From positions 1 through 64,000 of the forward strand of contig JAHAGQ010000002.1 of NCBI GenBank assembly GCA_018373675.1: 64,000 nucleotides of DNA. The letters are read 5' to 3'. A program made the position numbers and the translations under genes. Origin of the DNA: Collinsella sp. (GTDB taxonomy: Bacteria > Actinomycetota > Coriobacteriia > Coriobacteriales > Coriobacteriaceae). Positions 24,921-34,570 of the stretch are shown here, in pieces. How positions within the stretch are numbered: the stretch's first letter is position 1; each line of letters opens with the position of its first letter. Under the pieces are notes generated by a model. The model worked only from the letters and a program-made list of their open reading frames with translations, was not told where the DNA came from and searched no databases.

Positions 24921-26201
24921 ATGTCAGAAGAACTTCGTTCCATCCCGCCCCAACACGGGTCCTTTGTTTTTACGTCGGAGTCGGTGACCGAAGGTCATCC
25001 CGATAAGATCGCTGACCAGATCAGCGACGCCGTCCTCGACGCAATCCTCGCCAAAGAAATAGAGCTCCAGGAGCAGGGCTACATCGCCCCCAACGGCGTG
25101 CCTGCTAACGTGGAGAACGTCCGCTGCGCCTGCGAGACCCTCGTGACCACCGGCACCGTCATCGTCGCCGGCGAGATCCGCACCCAGGCCTACGTCGACG
25201 TACAGGAGATTGCCCGCGGCGTTATCCGCCGCATTGGCTACAACCGTGCAAAGTTCGGTTTTGACTGCGACACCTGCGGCGTTATGAGCCTCATCCACGA
25301 GCAGTCGCCCGATATCGCCCAGGGCGTTGACGAGTCATTCGAGACCCAGACCGGTGCTACCACAGACCCGATCGACCTGATCGGCGCCGGCGACCAGGGC
25401 ATGATGTTCGGTTACGCCTCCAACGAGACCAAGACCCTCATGCCCATGCCGCACTACCTGGCAAGCCGTCTGGCTGAGCGCCTGGCCGCCGTGCGCCACG
25501 ACGGCACCCTGCCCTACCTGCGTCCCGATGGCAAGACCCAGGTCACCGTGCGCTACGAGGACGGCAAGCCCGTCGAGGTCACGACCATCGTCATCTCCAC
25601 GCAGCACGCCGCCGAGATCGAGGACATGGGCAAGATCAAGGCCGACCTCATTGAACACGTCATAACCCCGGTCATGGCCGCTGAGAACATGCCGTGGGAT
25701 AACGCGGACATCTACGTGAACCCCACCGGTCGCTTTGTCGTGGGCGGACCTATGGGTGACACGGGACTGACTGGCCGCAAGATCATCGTCGACACCTACG
25801 GCGGCTATGGCCGTCACGGCGGCGGTGCCTTTAGCGGCAAGGACTGCACCAAGGTCGACCGCTCCGCCGCGTATGCCGCGCGCTGGGTAGCCAAGAACGT
25901 GGTCGCCGCCGGTCTGGCCGACCGCTGCGAAGTCGAGCTTGCCTACGCCATCGGCGTTTCCAAGCCCCTCTCAATCATGGTCGACACCTTCGGTACCGCA
26001 CATGTTGCCGAGGACAAGATCGTTGAAGCCGTAGAGAAGACCTTCGACCTACGTCCGGGCGCAATCATCCGCGACTTAGACCTGCGTCGCCCCATCTACG
26101 AAAAGACGGCAGCCTACGGTCACTTCGGCCGAGAAGACGCCGACTTCACCTGGGAGAAGACCGACCGAGTCGAAGAACTCAAAGCATCCTGCGGCCTGTA
26201 A
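24921..26201 (+). CDS. metK: S-adenosylmethionine synthase
   Basis: 426 residues, slightly longer than the usual 380-400. It makes S-adenosylmethionine from methionine and ATP, the methyl donor for the cobalamin methyltransferases encoded further along. Signatures are SVTEGHPDKIADQISDAV near residue 20, GAGDQGMMFGYA, and GGYGRHGGGAFSGKD. AAAGGAC precedes ATG 24921. It is monocistronic: a palindromic element lies upstream and a terminator downstream. Confidence 0.97.
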   Translation: MSEELRSIPPQHGSFVFTSESVTEGHPDKIADQISDAVLDAILAKEIELQEQGYIAPNGVPANVENVRCACETLVTTGTVIVAGEIRTQAYVDVQEIARGVIRRIGYNRAKFGFDCDTCGVMSLIHEQSPDIAQGVDESFETQTGATTDPIDLIGAGDQGMMFGYASNETKTLMPMPHYLASRLAERLAAVRHDGTLPYLRPDGKTQVTVRYEDGKPVEVTTIVISTQHAAEIEDMGKIKADLIEHVITPVMAAENMPWDNADIYVNPTGRFVVGGPMGDTGLTGRKIIVDTYGGYGRHGGGAFSGKDCTKVDRSAAYAARWVAKNVVAAGLADRCEVELAYAIGVSKPLSIMVDTFGTAHVAEDKIVEAVEKTFDLRPGAIIRDLDLRRPIYEKTAAYGHFGREDADFTWEKTDRVEELKASCGL

Positions 26202-26240
26202 GCTAACGGCAAAAGCTACAGCCAAGAAACAACGCACCAA

Positions 26241-26276
26241 AAGAAGTACCGGCTCCAACCGGTACTTCTTTTTTAT
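26241..26276 (+). terminator. Terminator after metK
   Basis: AAGAAGTACCGG and CCGGTACTTCTT pair over a short loop, followed by a run of T ending near 26276. Confidence 0.9.
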
Positions 26277-26368
26277 TTAAAGGTGGTGAAGATGAGCCGA
26301 CCTGGGACATGGAATAGGTCATAGGCCGATAAATTTCGCAGCAGAGCGACTCCAACCATGTATCCTAA

Positions 26369-26489
26369 GTTCCGAGGGCTTTGGTATCTGGTCGGTCGCG
26401 AGTTCCGCACGAGCCGGAGAGCACTTAATGTGCTCTCCGTGCGAGCAGGACTGCCCGAGCAGGCGACCAAATACCAAAGCCCTCGGAAC
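26369..26489. repeat. 121-bp nested palindromic element upstream of the serine dehydratase gene
   Basis: Outer arms GTTCCGAGGGCTTTGGTAT (26369-26387) and its exact complement (26471-26489) enclose GGTCGC/GCGACC and an inner hairpin CGGAGAGCAC-TTAAT-GTGCTCTCCG (26414-26438). Just downstream the string CGGGATAGA occurs twice before the ribosome binding site. The rest of the 343-bp gap shows only the metK terminator. Confidence 0.65.
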
Positions 26490-26544
26490 GGCGGGATAGA
26501 GTATGCCCCGCCCCTCGGGACGACGGGATAGAACAGGAGCGCAT

Positions 26545-28152
26545 ATGGCAGGCAAGCCGCAAACACTAGCTACGACCTCGGCATTCGAGATCTTGGGCCC
26601 CGTCATGGTCGGCCCCAGTTCATCGCACACCGCCGGCGCCCTGAGGTGCGCCCAAGTTGCCGCCAGCCTGCTGGAAGGACGCATCACCAAAGTCACCTTT
26701 GGCCTGTGGAACTCCTTCGCCCACACCTACCGCGGCCACGGCACCGACCGTGCGCTCGTCGCGGGCATCCTGGGCTTCGACACCGATGACGAGAATATCA
26801 AGCAGGCCTTCAACCTCGCACGCGAGCAGGGCCTCGAATATCACTTTGACATCAAGGGCGACGACGCCTCCATCCACCCCAATACCGTCGATATCGACAT
26901 GGTCGACGACACGGGCGCCACGGCACAGGTCCGCGGCGAGAGCCTGGGCGGCGGCAAGATGCGCATCAGCCGCATTAACGGCGTCGGCGTCGACATCTCG
27001 GGCATGTACTCCACGCTCTTCGTGGCACACAAGGACGTCCCCGGTGTACTCGCCGCGCTCACCAACCTGCTCGCCTACGCCCACGTGAACATCGCCTTCT
27101 GCCGCACCTACCGAACCGAAGTGGGCGGCCAGGCCTACTCCGTCTTTGAGACCGACGGCGCGCCCGACGACACCGTCGTCCCCATGCTGCGCAAGCTCGA
27201 CAATGTCGATTACGCAACGTTTATCGAGCTCCCCGGTTCTGTCTCGTCGCTCTCCCCCGGCGTCTCGGCCAAGGAAATCTTCGACGACGGCGAGCAGCTG
27301 CTCGATGCGTGCGAGGAACTGGGGCTCAGCATCGGCGCCGTCATGGCCGTTCGCGAGGCGCGTCTGACCGGCGAGGCCCACGCCGTCGCCGCCATGCGCC
27401 GCGTGCTCGACGTCATGCGCGAGGAGACCACGGCCCCCATCGCCAATCCGCAGCGTTCGCTCGGCGGTCTTATCGGCGGCGAGGCCAAACTCGTCGATGC
27501 CACCAGCCGCAACGATTTGAGTGCAAGCCTGATGGGCGCCGTCCAGACCGACGCCGTTGCCCGCGCCATGGCCGTGCTCGAGCGCTCCGCTACCATGGGC
27601 GTGATTGTCGCCGCCCCCACGGCAGGCTCCGCGGGTGTTGTGCCCGGCTGCGTGCTGGCGCTCGCCGATCGCCTGCAGCTCGACGACGAGCAGGTCATGG
27701 ACGCGCTCTACTGCGCAGCCGCCATCGGCCTCAACCTCACCACAAGCGCCTGCGTTGCCGGCGCCGAGGGCGGCTGCCAAGCCGAGGTGGGAAGCGCCGC
27801 TGCCATGGCAGCCGCCGCGCTGGTGCAGATGCTCGGCGGCACGCCCGAGCAGGCGCTCGACGCCAGTTCCATCGCGCTGAGTAACCTGCTGGGCCTCGTT
27901 TGTGACCCCGTCGGTGGCCTCGTGGAGGTGCCCTGCCAAAACCGCAACGCCATTGGCGTGGCAGCGGCCTTTAGCTCGGCACAACTCGCCCTCGCAGGCA
28001 TTAAGAGCTTGGTGCCGTTTGACCAGATGGCACATGTCATGCTTTCGGTGGGCCACGCGTTGCCGGCCACGCTGCGCGAGACGGCAAAGGGCGGCATCGC
28101 GCAGGCTCCGGCCGCACTTTCGGCCTGTGCAAAATGCGGTGTGTGCGGATAG
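26545..28152 (+). CDS. sdaA: L-serine ammonia-lyase (fused beta and alpha domains), iron-sulfur type
   Basis: 535 residues. It deaminates L-serine to pyruvate. The beta domain comes first (ILGPVMVGPSSSHTAGALRC near residue 15), with an ACT-like region about residues 150-225 (KDVPGVLAALTNLLAYAHVN). The alpha domain (from about 245) has PTAGSAGVVPG, ACVAGAEGGCQAEVG and GLVCDPVGGLVEVPCQNRNA, and the C-terminus holds CAKCGVCG; conserved cysteines here ligate the 4Fe-4S cluster. AGGAG stands 6 nt before ATG 26545; an in-frame extension from 26503 has no support. Two-subunit versions exist in Firmicutes. Confidence 0.94.
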   Translation: MAGKPQTLATTSAFEILGPVMVGPSSSHTAGALRCAQVAASLLEGRITKVTFGLWNSFAHTYRGHGTDRALVAGILGFDTDDENIKQAFNLAREQGLEYHFDIKGDDASIHPNTVDIDMVDDTGATAQVRGESLGGGKMRISRINGVGVDISGMYSTLFVAHKDVPGVLAALTNLLAYAHVNIAFCRTYRTEVGGQAYSVFETDGAPDDTVVPMLRKLDNVDYATFIELPGSVSSLSPGVSAKEIFDDGEQLLDACEELGLSIGAVMAVREARLTGEAHAVAAMRRVLDVMREETTAPIANPQRSLGGLIGGEAKLVDATSRNDLSASLMGAVQTDAVARAMAVLERSATMGVIVAAPTAGSAGVVPGCVLALADRLQLDDEQVMDALYCAAAIGLNLTTSACVAGAEGGCQAEVGSAAAMAAAALVQMLGGTPEQALDASSIALSNLLGLVCDPVGGLVEVPCQNRNAIGVAAAFSSAQLALAGIKSLVPFDQMAHVMLSVGHALPATLRETAKGGIAQAPAALSACAKCGVCG

Positions 28153-28170
28153 CGGCAAAGAACGACTCAA

Positions 28171-28197
28171 AGGTGGGACAAATGTCCCACCTCTTTT
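28171..28197 (+). terminator. Terminator after the serine dehydratase gene
   Basis: AGGTGGGACA and TGTCCCACCT (28171-28192) form a perfect 10-bp stem, followed by CTTTT. Confidence 0.88.
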
Positions 28198-28301
28198 GAA
28201 TGCCACCGTTTCCGTACCACAAACAGCAGGGCAATCGCTATAATGCAAGCCCAGTAAAAACACGATGAACCGCAAGGCGAAAATCGAAGGATATGCATAC
28301 G

Positions 28302-30035
28302 ATGTCGCAAAACGATCGAACCCAACTGATTCCCGATCCGCAGCAGCCGAGCAGGCACACCGGCAGCGTTCAGTCGCCACGTCCTATCGCGCCGAGCCAC
28401 GGTCAGCAGCGTGGTGCGGCAAACGCTTCCCAACACCCGAACCAACAGCGACAGCAGCGTCAACAACGTCAGCAGCGCCGGGCAAACGGCAATGCGCCCA
28501 AGCAGCCCCCCACGCACGCTCGAGGCGATCGTGGCCCCGCGCGCAAACCCGCCGAGAACAATAAGTCGGGCAAAAAGACGACGCTCTTTATCGTCCTGGG
28601 TCTTATCGTCATTGTCTATATCGTAGGCGTCGTAGCGTTTTCGCAGGTAGCCTACCCCAACACCACCATCGCCGGCGTCGACGTCTCGTTCTCCAACGCT
28701 TCGTCTGCCGCCACCAAGGTCAATTCGGCATGGAAGCACTATAAGCTCGCCGTGACAGGCGATGACTTTAGCTGGACCTATCAGCCCGAGTCCGATGAGC
28801 CCATCGTCGACGGCGAAGCTGCCGCAAAAGAAATCATCAGCCACAACGAAGCCTTTGTATGGCCGGTCCGCCTTGTGGAATCCTTAAGCGGCAAGACCAA
28901 AACAACCGCCACCTCCAACGAAGTCGATCTTGATCAAGACGTCGACCTGTCCATGCTCTCCGACACCTTTAACCAAAAGCAGTTTGAGAAGGATCTGGGC
29001 GCCGCCATCGACGAGTTTAACGAGGGCCGTTCGGGCACGTTCGAGGCCAATAGCTCCTATGACGAACAGGCCGGCAAGTTTACCGTCGAGAAGGCGCGCT
29101 CCAACGAAAAACTCAACCGCGAGCATGTCATTAAATATGCCGAGCTCGAGCTTGCCTCGCTGGCCGAAACCGTAGATCTTTCCAAGCTCGGCAACGATGC
29201 CTATGAGCCGCTCAATGGAACGCTGACCGATGATCAGATTCAGGCCGCATGCGATGCCGCCAACAACTTCTTGGGCGTCAACGTGACCCTCAAGCTCAAC
29301 GGCGAGGATGCCGGAAAGGTCGACGGCAGCTCCGTGCTGCAGTGGATCAGCTTTGCCGATCCGGCCAACCCCACGCTCGATACGTCGCAGATCAGCAGCT
29401 GGGCAGCCGAGCTCGCCAATGGCTTTAATACCGTTGGCTCCACTCGCTGGTGGACGCGCGCCGATGGCAAGCAGTGCGCCGTCGAAGGCGGCGACTTTGG
29501 TTGGTCCATCGACAGCAGCTCGCTCGCCAAGCAGGTCGAGGACGCCATTAACAACAAGCAGACCGGCGAGATCGAGATCAAGTACTCCCAGAAGGCCGAC
29601 ACCTTTACTGCAAAGGGAGAGCCCGACTGGAAGGCATACATCGATGTCGATCTGTCCGAGCAGCACGCGCGCTACTACGACGAGAACGGTAATATCGTTT
29701 GGGAGGCCAACTTTATTTCCGGCAAACCGGGCGAAGACGCCACCCCCGAAGGCGTGTGGCAGATCAACAGCAACGACGGCGGCAGCACCCTGATCGGAGC
29801 CAAGGACCCCGAGACCGGTAAGCCCAAATACGAGAGCCCGGTGAGCTACTGGATGCCGTTTGAGGGCAACATGATCGGCTTCCACGACGCCACCTGGCAA
29901 AACGACAAGAGCTTCGATAATGCCGAGTCGTACAAGTGGTGCGGCAGCCACGGTTGCATCAACCTGCGCCTGGCAGACGCCAAGGCACTTCACGACTGCA
30001 TCAAAGTCGGCCTGTGCGTGGTTGTCCACTCGTAG
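28302..30035 (+). CDS. Membrane-anchored L,D-transpeptidase (YkuD) with peptidoglycan-binding domains
   Basis: 577 residues. A Gln/Arg-rich cytoplasmic N-terminus of about 90 residues is followed by one transmembrane helix (TLFIVLGLIVIVYIVGVVAF, about 92-113). A long extracytoplasmic part resembles the putative peptidoglycan-binding repeats often found before YkuD domains. The C-terminal catalytic domain carries the active-site motif WCGSHGCINLRLADA (Cys near residue 550). The enzyme makes 3-3 peptide cross-links or attaches substrates to peptidoglycan outside the membrane. GAAGGA is 10 nt before ATG 28302; the ATG at 28293 is too close to it. Confidence 0.92.
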   Translation: MSQNDRTQLIPDPQQPSRHTGSVQSPRPIAPSHGQQRGAANASQHPNQQRQQRQQRQQRRANGNAPKQPPTHARGDRGPARKPAENNKSGKKTTLFIVLGLIVIVYIVGVVAFSQVAYPNTTIAGVDVSFSNASSAATKVNSAWKHYKLAVTGDDFSWTYQPESDEPIVDGEAAAKEIISHNEAFVWPVRLVESLSGKTKTTATSNEVDLDQDVDLSMLSDTFNQKQFEKDLGAAIDEFNEGRSGTFEANSSYDEQAGKFTVEKARSNEKLNREHVIKYAELELASLAETVDLSKLGNDAYEPLNGTLTDDQIQAACDAANNFLGVNVTLKLNGEDAGKVDGSSVLQWISFADPANPTLDTSQISSWAAELANGFNTVGSTRWWTRADGKQCAVEGGDFGWSIDSSSLAKQVEDAINNKQTGEIEIKYSQKADTFTAKGEPDWKAYIDVDLSEQHARYYDENGNIVWEANFISGKPGEDATPEGVWQINSNDGGSTLIGAKDPETGKPKYESPVSYWMPFEGNMIGFHDATWQNDKSFDNAESYKWCGSHGCINLRLADAKALHDCIKVGLCVVVHS

Positions 30036-30167
30036 TGCAACGCGCGCATTCCTACAACGTGGAACCGCTGCGACCAATCTAACAGTTCCGAAAGAAACCG
30101 TCCTATGCGCCCGCCCCAACCGGTGGGCGCATATAATTATCGAGGTTCTTTCTATAAAGGAGACGCT

Positions 30168-31601
30168 ATGCCGAATGTCCCCACGATCACCCCGGGCCCG
30201 GATGATACCGAGCGCACGCCCGAAGGTGCCACCGAAACGATTCCTCTGATTACAGACGTACATGCCAATAAGCAGAACGGACGCACGAACGATACGGCCG
30301 AGATTTCCGATGAAGAGGCATATGCCAAGCTCAAAGCAAAACGTGCCGAGCGCCGACGCAAAAAGCTGATTCGACGCGGTATTGCTGCCGGTGTCGTAGG
30401 TGCCATCGCGCTCATTGCCATTGTCGCAACCCTGGTTATCAATGCGCAGCCTCAGAGCGCTAGCGGGCCTGTGACCGACATGGTGACCGAGGGCACGTTT
30501 ACCACAACGGTCGAGGCGAAAGGCCAGCTCAAACCCATTTCGTCCTCAGTGGTCTCCCCTTCTGTCGACGGCACGGTCGATTCGATCAACGTGCAGGCAG
30601 GCCAATCCGTCAACGAGGGCGACATGCTTATGACCATTAAAAACGACGAGCTCGATCGCAACGTTGCCGAGGCGCAGCGTGCAATTGCAGCCGCTCAGGA
30701 AGACCTCGCCAACGCGCAGAAAGCCGCAGCTGCCGCGCAGGCCACCCCAACGACGGACGTCGAGGGAGCTTCCGCAGCGGCTGGCGTCTCTGACGCATCA
30801 GCGGACACGAACGCCGTATCGGCCGCGCAGCGCAGCCTCGCTTCGGCCCAGGCAAACCTAGACCAGGCGAACGCCAAGGCCGCCAGTCGCACGGTCACGG
30901 CCCCGAGCTCGGGTAGCATCGTGGAGCTTAACGCCAAGGTGGGCGCAACGGTAACAGGCGGCATGATCATGGGCGAAAGCGATACGAGCGGCGGCAAGCA
31001 GTGCATGCAGATCGCCGACCTATCCAAGATGAAGGTGACCGTGCAGGTGGGCGAAAAGGACATCGCCAAGATCGCCGTTGGGCAGAGCGCCAACGTCACG
31101 TATCCCGCGTTTCCCGATATCGTGAGCCAGGGAACCGTCACGGCTATCGCGTCGGTGGCAAACTCCGACGCCGCCAACGGCGGCGGCAGCGTGACCTTTA
31201 ACGTCGACATCCTCATCGAGGCGCCCGACGCGCGCCTGAAGCCGGGCATGACGGCCGAGGTCTCGGTGGTGACCGAGCAGCTCGACGACGTGGTGATGGT
31301 GCCGACGATGGCGCTCATGACCGAAGACGGCGAACACTATTACGTCAACGTGGCAACCGATGACGAGGGCAAGCAAACCCGCCGCGTCAAGGTGACCGTC
31401 GTGACGCAAAACGACAACGAAACCGTAGTCGGCAAGACACAGGTCAAGCGCGACGACCAGGGCAACGAGATCAACCCCAACGTGCCGGTTACCAAGCTGC
31501 GCGATGGTGACACCCTCGTCATGGACACCGGAGCGGACGCAACGGCTGACGGCGGCTACAGCGCGGATTCGGGCAGTATGTCTGCCGATGAGGACATGTA
31601 A
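30168..31601 (+). CDS. MacA-like efflux periplasmic adaptor (HlyD/RND family)
   Basis: 477 residues. A charged cytoplasmic start is followed by a transmembrane segment (about residues 71-92). The barrel-sandwich (lipoyl-like) halves VDGTVDSINVQAGQSVNEGD and SSGSIVELNAKVGATV flank an Ala/Gln-rich coiled coil (about 165-250). A beta-barrel region follows (MKVTVQVGEKDIAKIAVGQ). AAGGAG precedes ATG 30168, and upstream in-frame codons are unsupported. Its stop overlaps the start of the ABC ATPase (TAATG). With the two next genes it forms a MacAB-type exporter in a monoderm context; the substrate is unknown. Confidence 0.92.
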   Translation: MPNVPTITPGPDDTERTPEGATETIPLITDVHANKQNGRTNDTAEISDEEAYAKLKAKRAERRRKKLIRRGIAAGVVGAIALIAIVATLVINAQPQSASGPVTDMVTEGTFTTTVEAKGQLKPISSSVVSPSVDGTVDSINVQAGQSVNEGDMLMTIKNDELDRNVAEAQRAIAAAQEDLANAQKAAAAAQATPTTDVEGASAAAGVSDASADTNAVSAAQRSLASAQANLDQANAKAASRTVTAPSSGSIVELNAKVGATVTGGMIMGESDTSGGKQCMQIADLSKMKVTVQVGEKDIAKIAVGQSANVTYPAFPDIVSQGTVTAIASVANSDAANGGGSVTFNVDILIEAPDARLKPGMTAEVSVVTEQLDDVVMVPTMALMTEDGEHYYVNVATDDEGKQTRRVKVTVVTQNDNETVVGKTQVKRDDQGNEINPNVPVTKLRDGDTLVMDTGADATADGGYSADSGSMSADEDM

Positions 31602-32374
31602 TGCGTCCCGTTATCGACATCCGCAACGTGCACCGCATCTTTGAGAGCGAGGCAGGTTGCGCCCACATCCTGCACAACGTGAGCCTGGCGGTAAATCCCG
31701 GCGAATTCGTCGCTATCACTGGCCCCTCGGGTTCGGGCAAATCAACGCTCATGAACATCCTAGGCTGCCTGGATAAGCCAACGGCAGGCGACTACTACCT
31801 GCAAGGGGTCAACGTGGCCGAGCTCGATGATGACGAGCTCACCGAAGTTCGCGCCCTGAGCATTGGCTTTGTCTTTCAGAGCTTCAACCTGCTGCCGCGC
31901 CTGTCGGTTATCGAAAACGTCATGCTGCCGCTGGCCTACACCAATGTGCCCCGTAGCCAGCGCGAAATGCGCGCCGTGCACGCGCTGCAGGCCGTCACGC
32001 TGCCCGTCGACCACTGGGACCACCGCATATCCGAGCTCTCGGGCGGCCAGATGCAGCGTGTCGCCATCGCACGCGCCCTCGTCAATGACCCGCCCATCAT
32101 TCTGGCCGACGAGCCGACGGGAAACCTTGACTCCGCCACCGGAGCGCTTGTGATGGAGACCTTCCATAGACTTCAGGAGCGCGGCAAAACCATCGTGCTT
32201 ATCACACATGACCCCGGCATCGCCGCCGAGGCCGACCGTGCCGCGACCATCCACGACGGTCGCATTCACGACGGCGCGTATATTCCACATGCACCGCGGA
32301 CCCTACGCAGCGCTGTAGATAGCCTGCCCATGATTTCCGCCTCCGCCAACCCGCCGAAAGGAGTGGTGGCATGA
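31601..32374 (+). CDS. ABC transporter ATP-binding protein (MacB/LolD type)
   Basis: 257 residues. Walker A is GPSGSGKST near residue 45, the Q-loop is GFVFQSFNLLPRL, the signature is LSGGQMQRVAIARAL, and Walker B is PIILADEPTGNLDS. This group works with FtsX-like permeases to drive substrate export or lipoprotein release. Unlike E. coli MacB, ATPase and permease are separate chains. A 4-nt overlap (ATGA at 32371-32374) couples it to the permease. Confidence 0.95.
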   Translation: MRPVIDIRNVHRIFESEAGCAHILHNVSLAVNPGEFVAITGPSGSGKSTLMNILGCLDKPTAGDYYLQGVNVAELDDDELTEVRALSIGFVFQSFNLLPRLSVIENVMLPLAYTNVPRSQREMRAVHALQAVTLPVDHWDHRISELSGGQMQRVAIARALVNDPPIILADEPTGNLDSATGALVMETFHRLQERGKTIVLITHDPGIAAEADRAATIHDGRIHDGAYIPHAPRTLRSAVDSLPMISASANPPKGVVA

Positions 32375-33585
32375 GCGCCCGCGATCTCATCCAGGAAGCC
32401 CTTCACTCGCTCGAAGCCAACAAGGGGCGCAGCCTGCTCACCATCCTGGGCATTGTCATCGGCATCGCCTCGGTTATCGCCATGACTTCGCTCATCGGCG
32501 GTATCCAAAACAGCCTGGTCAACAGTCTGGGCCTCAATGCGGCACGCATGGTGCAAATCTATTCGTCGCAAGAACTCACCGAGTCGGACATCGAGAAGCT
32601 TCAAAAACTGGTGCCGCAGATAGAGCAGATCGGCATTGTCGACAGCGCGTATACCGAGTATAAGACCGGCGATAAAAGCTATACCGTCATGGCACAATGT
32701 GTCGATAGCGACATGCTCGACGCGGTGGGGGCCAGCAAGCTCGTTGCGGGGCGCACCTATTCCCAGGCCGAGTCCCAGTCAGGCTCGCGCGTGGCGCTCA
32801 TCAGCCGCAACGGCGCCGATCAGCTTTACGGCAACGAACAGGATGCGCTGGGGAAAACCATCAAGGTGTCCAACGGCGAGGTGCAGATTGTAGGCGTGAT
32901 AGATGGTGGCAGCGACTCCATGGGCTCGCTCACGCTGTATATGCCACGCGAAACCATCTCCGGCCTGTTTGGTGACGAGAATCCTTCATTCCCCAGCGTG
33001 ACGGCACTTGCCGCCGAGGGCACGGACATGGATGAGCTTTGTAAGACCATCGAGTCAAAGGTGCGCGCGATGAAGGGCATCGAGGAGGAGGATGGGTACG
33101 ACAGTGTATCGGCGACATCCATGAAAAGCGCCATCGATGCGCTCAGCTCCTTTATGGGCGCGTTCTCGCTCATCATGGGTGCTGTCGCCAGCATCTCGCT
33201 GCTTGTCGGCGGTATCGGCATTATGAATATGATGCTTACCAACGTAACGGAGCGCATCCGCGAGATCGGCATCCGCCGCGCTCTGGGCGCAAGTCGTCGC
33301 GATATCACCGCGCAGTTTTTGGCCGAATCCTCGGCGCTGTGCGTCACCGGCGGACTGCTAGGTGTCCTGATTGGCTATCTGCTGGCATGGGGCCTCGCGA
33401 TGTTTGCCTCCGGATCCGGGATTCTTGGCGAGCTCGGTGCCAGCGGGCAAATCACACCGAGTTTTTCAATCGCCACGGTGATGCTGGCCTTCGCCGTCTC
33501 CGTCGGCATCGGCGTGATCTTTGGCTTCTACCCCGCTCGCCGCGCGGCGAAGCTCGACCCGGTGGAGTGCCTACGCTACCAGTAA
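32371..33585 (+). CDS. ABC transporter permease (MacB/FtsX type)
   Basis: 404 residues. An N-terminal helix (LLTILGIVIGIASVIAM, about residues 20-40) is followed by an extracytoplasmic MacB-like domain (about 45-270). Three C-terminal helices of the FtsX domain have the conserved GGIGIMNMMLTNVTERIREI and GIRRALGASRRDI. This topology is mechanotransmission-type and fits the adaptor encoded upstream. It is the last gene of the three-gene operon; a 65-bp inverted-repeat element follows after 14 bp. Confidence 0.94.
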   Translation: MSARDLIQEALHSLEANKGRSLLTILGIVIGIASVIAMTSLIGGIQNSLVNSLGLNAARMVQIYSSQELTESDIEKLQKLVPQIEQIGIVDSAYTEYKTGDKSYTVMAQCVDSDMLDAVGASKLVAGRTYSQAESQSGSRVALISRNGADQLYGNEQDALGKTIKVSNGEVQIVGVIDGGSDSMGSLTLYMPRETISGLFGDENPSFPSVTALAAEGTDMDELCKTIESKVRAMKGIEEEDGYDSVSATSMKSAIDALSSFMGAFSLIMGAVASISLLVGGIGIMNMMLTNVTERIREIGIRRALGASRRDITAQFLAESSALCVTGGLLGVLIGYLLAWGLAMFASGSGILGELGASGQITPSFSIATVMLAFAVSVGIGVIFGFYPARRAAKLDPVECLRYQ

Positions 33586-33599
33586 GCCACCATCAACAA

Positions 33600-33664
33600 G
33601 TTGCGGTGAATTAGGGACTAAATATGCTATCTAGCAGCAAATACAGACACTATTTCACCGCAAC
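33600..33664. repeat. 65-bp terminal-inverted-repeat element, copy B
   Basis: Ends GTTGCGGTGAATTAGGGACT (from 33600) and ACTATTTCACCGCAAC (to 33664) are inverted. The same length and ends as the element at 17354-17418, but an unrelated middle. It lies exactly between the MacAB-like operon and the transposase remnant that opens the cobalamin island. Confidence 0.7.
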
Positions 33665-33666
33665 TT

Positions 33667-33781
33667 ATTGAAGGGCTGCTTGCGCCAGTTCCGGGCGTCG
33701 TCCTCGAGCTATTGGCGGATGACGGGCTTGTACGGGTCGAGCTTGCTCGGGGCGCTCCTCTTCGCGGGCGGGAGGGCGCGC
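33667..33781 (-). mobile_element. IS21-family transposase (IstA) remnant with internal stop
   Basis: Minus-strand translation gives about 35 residues including SKLDPYKPVIRQ, a stop codon (TAG), then LEDDARNWRKQPF. This matches the segment KLDPYK...WLEEDxxxxRKQ typical of IstA-like transposases. Both ends of the gene are missing. It directly follows the 3' end of cbiJ and marks the left edge of the cobalamin island. Recognition is from memory of the family; a search would settle it. Confidence 0.6.
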
Positions 33782-33796
33782 AGGCGCGGCGAGCGC

Positions 33797-34570
33797 CTAG
33801 CGCGCGAACTCCCGTAAGAGCGCGTCTTCCACTTCCATAAGCGAAAGGGCCCCGCCTCCCTCGGCGGGACGGGCGACCACGATACAGCGCGCTCCCACGT
33901 CGCGCGCGGAGGCGATCTTCTCGGCCGTGCCGCCTACGGTTCCCGAGTCCTTGGTCACAAGCCACTGGGCGCCCACCTGCCGAAGCATCGCCTCGTTGAG
34001 CTCGCGGGTGAAGGGCCCCTGCATGCCGATGATGTGCGATGGCGAAAACCCCGCGTCGATGCACTTCGTTATAGCACCGGGCAGCGGGAGCACACGCACG
34101 AAGAAGCGCTCCGCGTAATCGGCGACGCGCGTATAGGGAGCAAGCTCCTTGCTCCCCGTCGTGAGAAGCGCGCGACCCGGGTTCTCGGAGAGAAAGCGCG
34201 CCGCGCAGGCGATCGACGCGACCGACACGACGCCTTTGGGCAGCGCCTCGGCCGCACGCGCAAGGCGCAGACATCGTACACCCACGGCAAGCGAAGCGGC
34301 CCGGATGTTGCCGCTGGCGAGCGTAGCGAAGGGGTGCGTGGCGTCGACGACGATGCGCGCGCCGGAAAGCTCGCGCTCCATGTCGGCCTCGTCGAGCCTG
34401 CTCGCATGCACCTCGATGCCCGGAAGCTCGCCCAAAAGCTCGCCTCCGTACTCGGTTGCCGCGTAGGCACGGGCGGGGATGCCCGCCCCGCTCGCCCATT
34501 CGCACAGAAGGCGGCCCTCGGTGGTGCCGGCGAAGATGCGCAGCGCCGGCGCAGATGCGGGCGCCGTCAC
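33797..34570 (-). CDS. cbiJ: Cobalt-precorrin-6A reductase
   Basis: 257 residues. It reduces cobalt-precorrin-6A to 6B in the anaerobic cobalamin route. Family features are RIFAGTTEGRLLCEWA near the N-terminus, VVDATHPFATLASGNI, TTGSKELAPYT, IGMQGPFTRELNEAM and WLVTKDSGTVGG. GTG 34570 overlaps the stop of cbiC (GTGA), so translation is coupled; the longer upstream frame is cbiC read out of phase. It is the last gene of the long minus-strand cobalamin operon. Confidence 0.94.
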   Translation of the reverse strand: MTAPASAPALRIFAGTTEGRLLCEWASGAGIPARAYAATEYGGELLGELPGIEVHASRLDEADMERELSGARIVVDATHPFATLASGNIRAASLAVGVRCLRLARAAEALPKGVVSVASIACAARFLSENPGRALLTTGSKELAPYTRVADYAERFFVRVLPLPGAITKCIDAGFSPSHIIGMQGPFTRELNEAMLRQVGAQWLVTKDSGTVGGTAEKIASARDVGARCIVVARPAEGGGALSLMEVEDALLREFAR

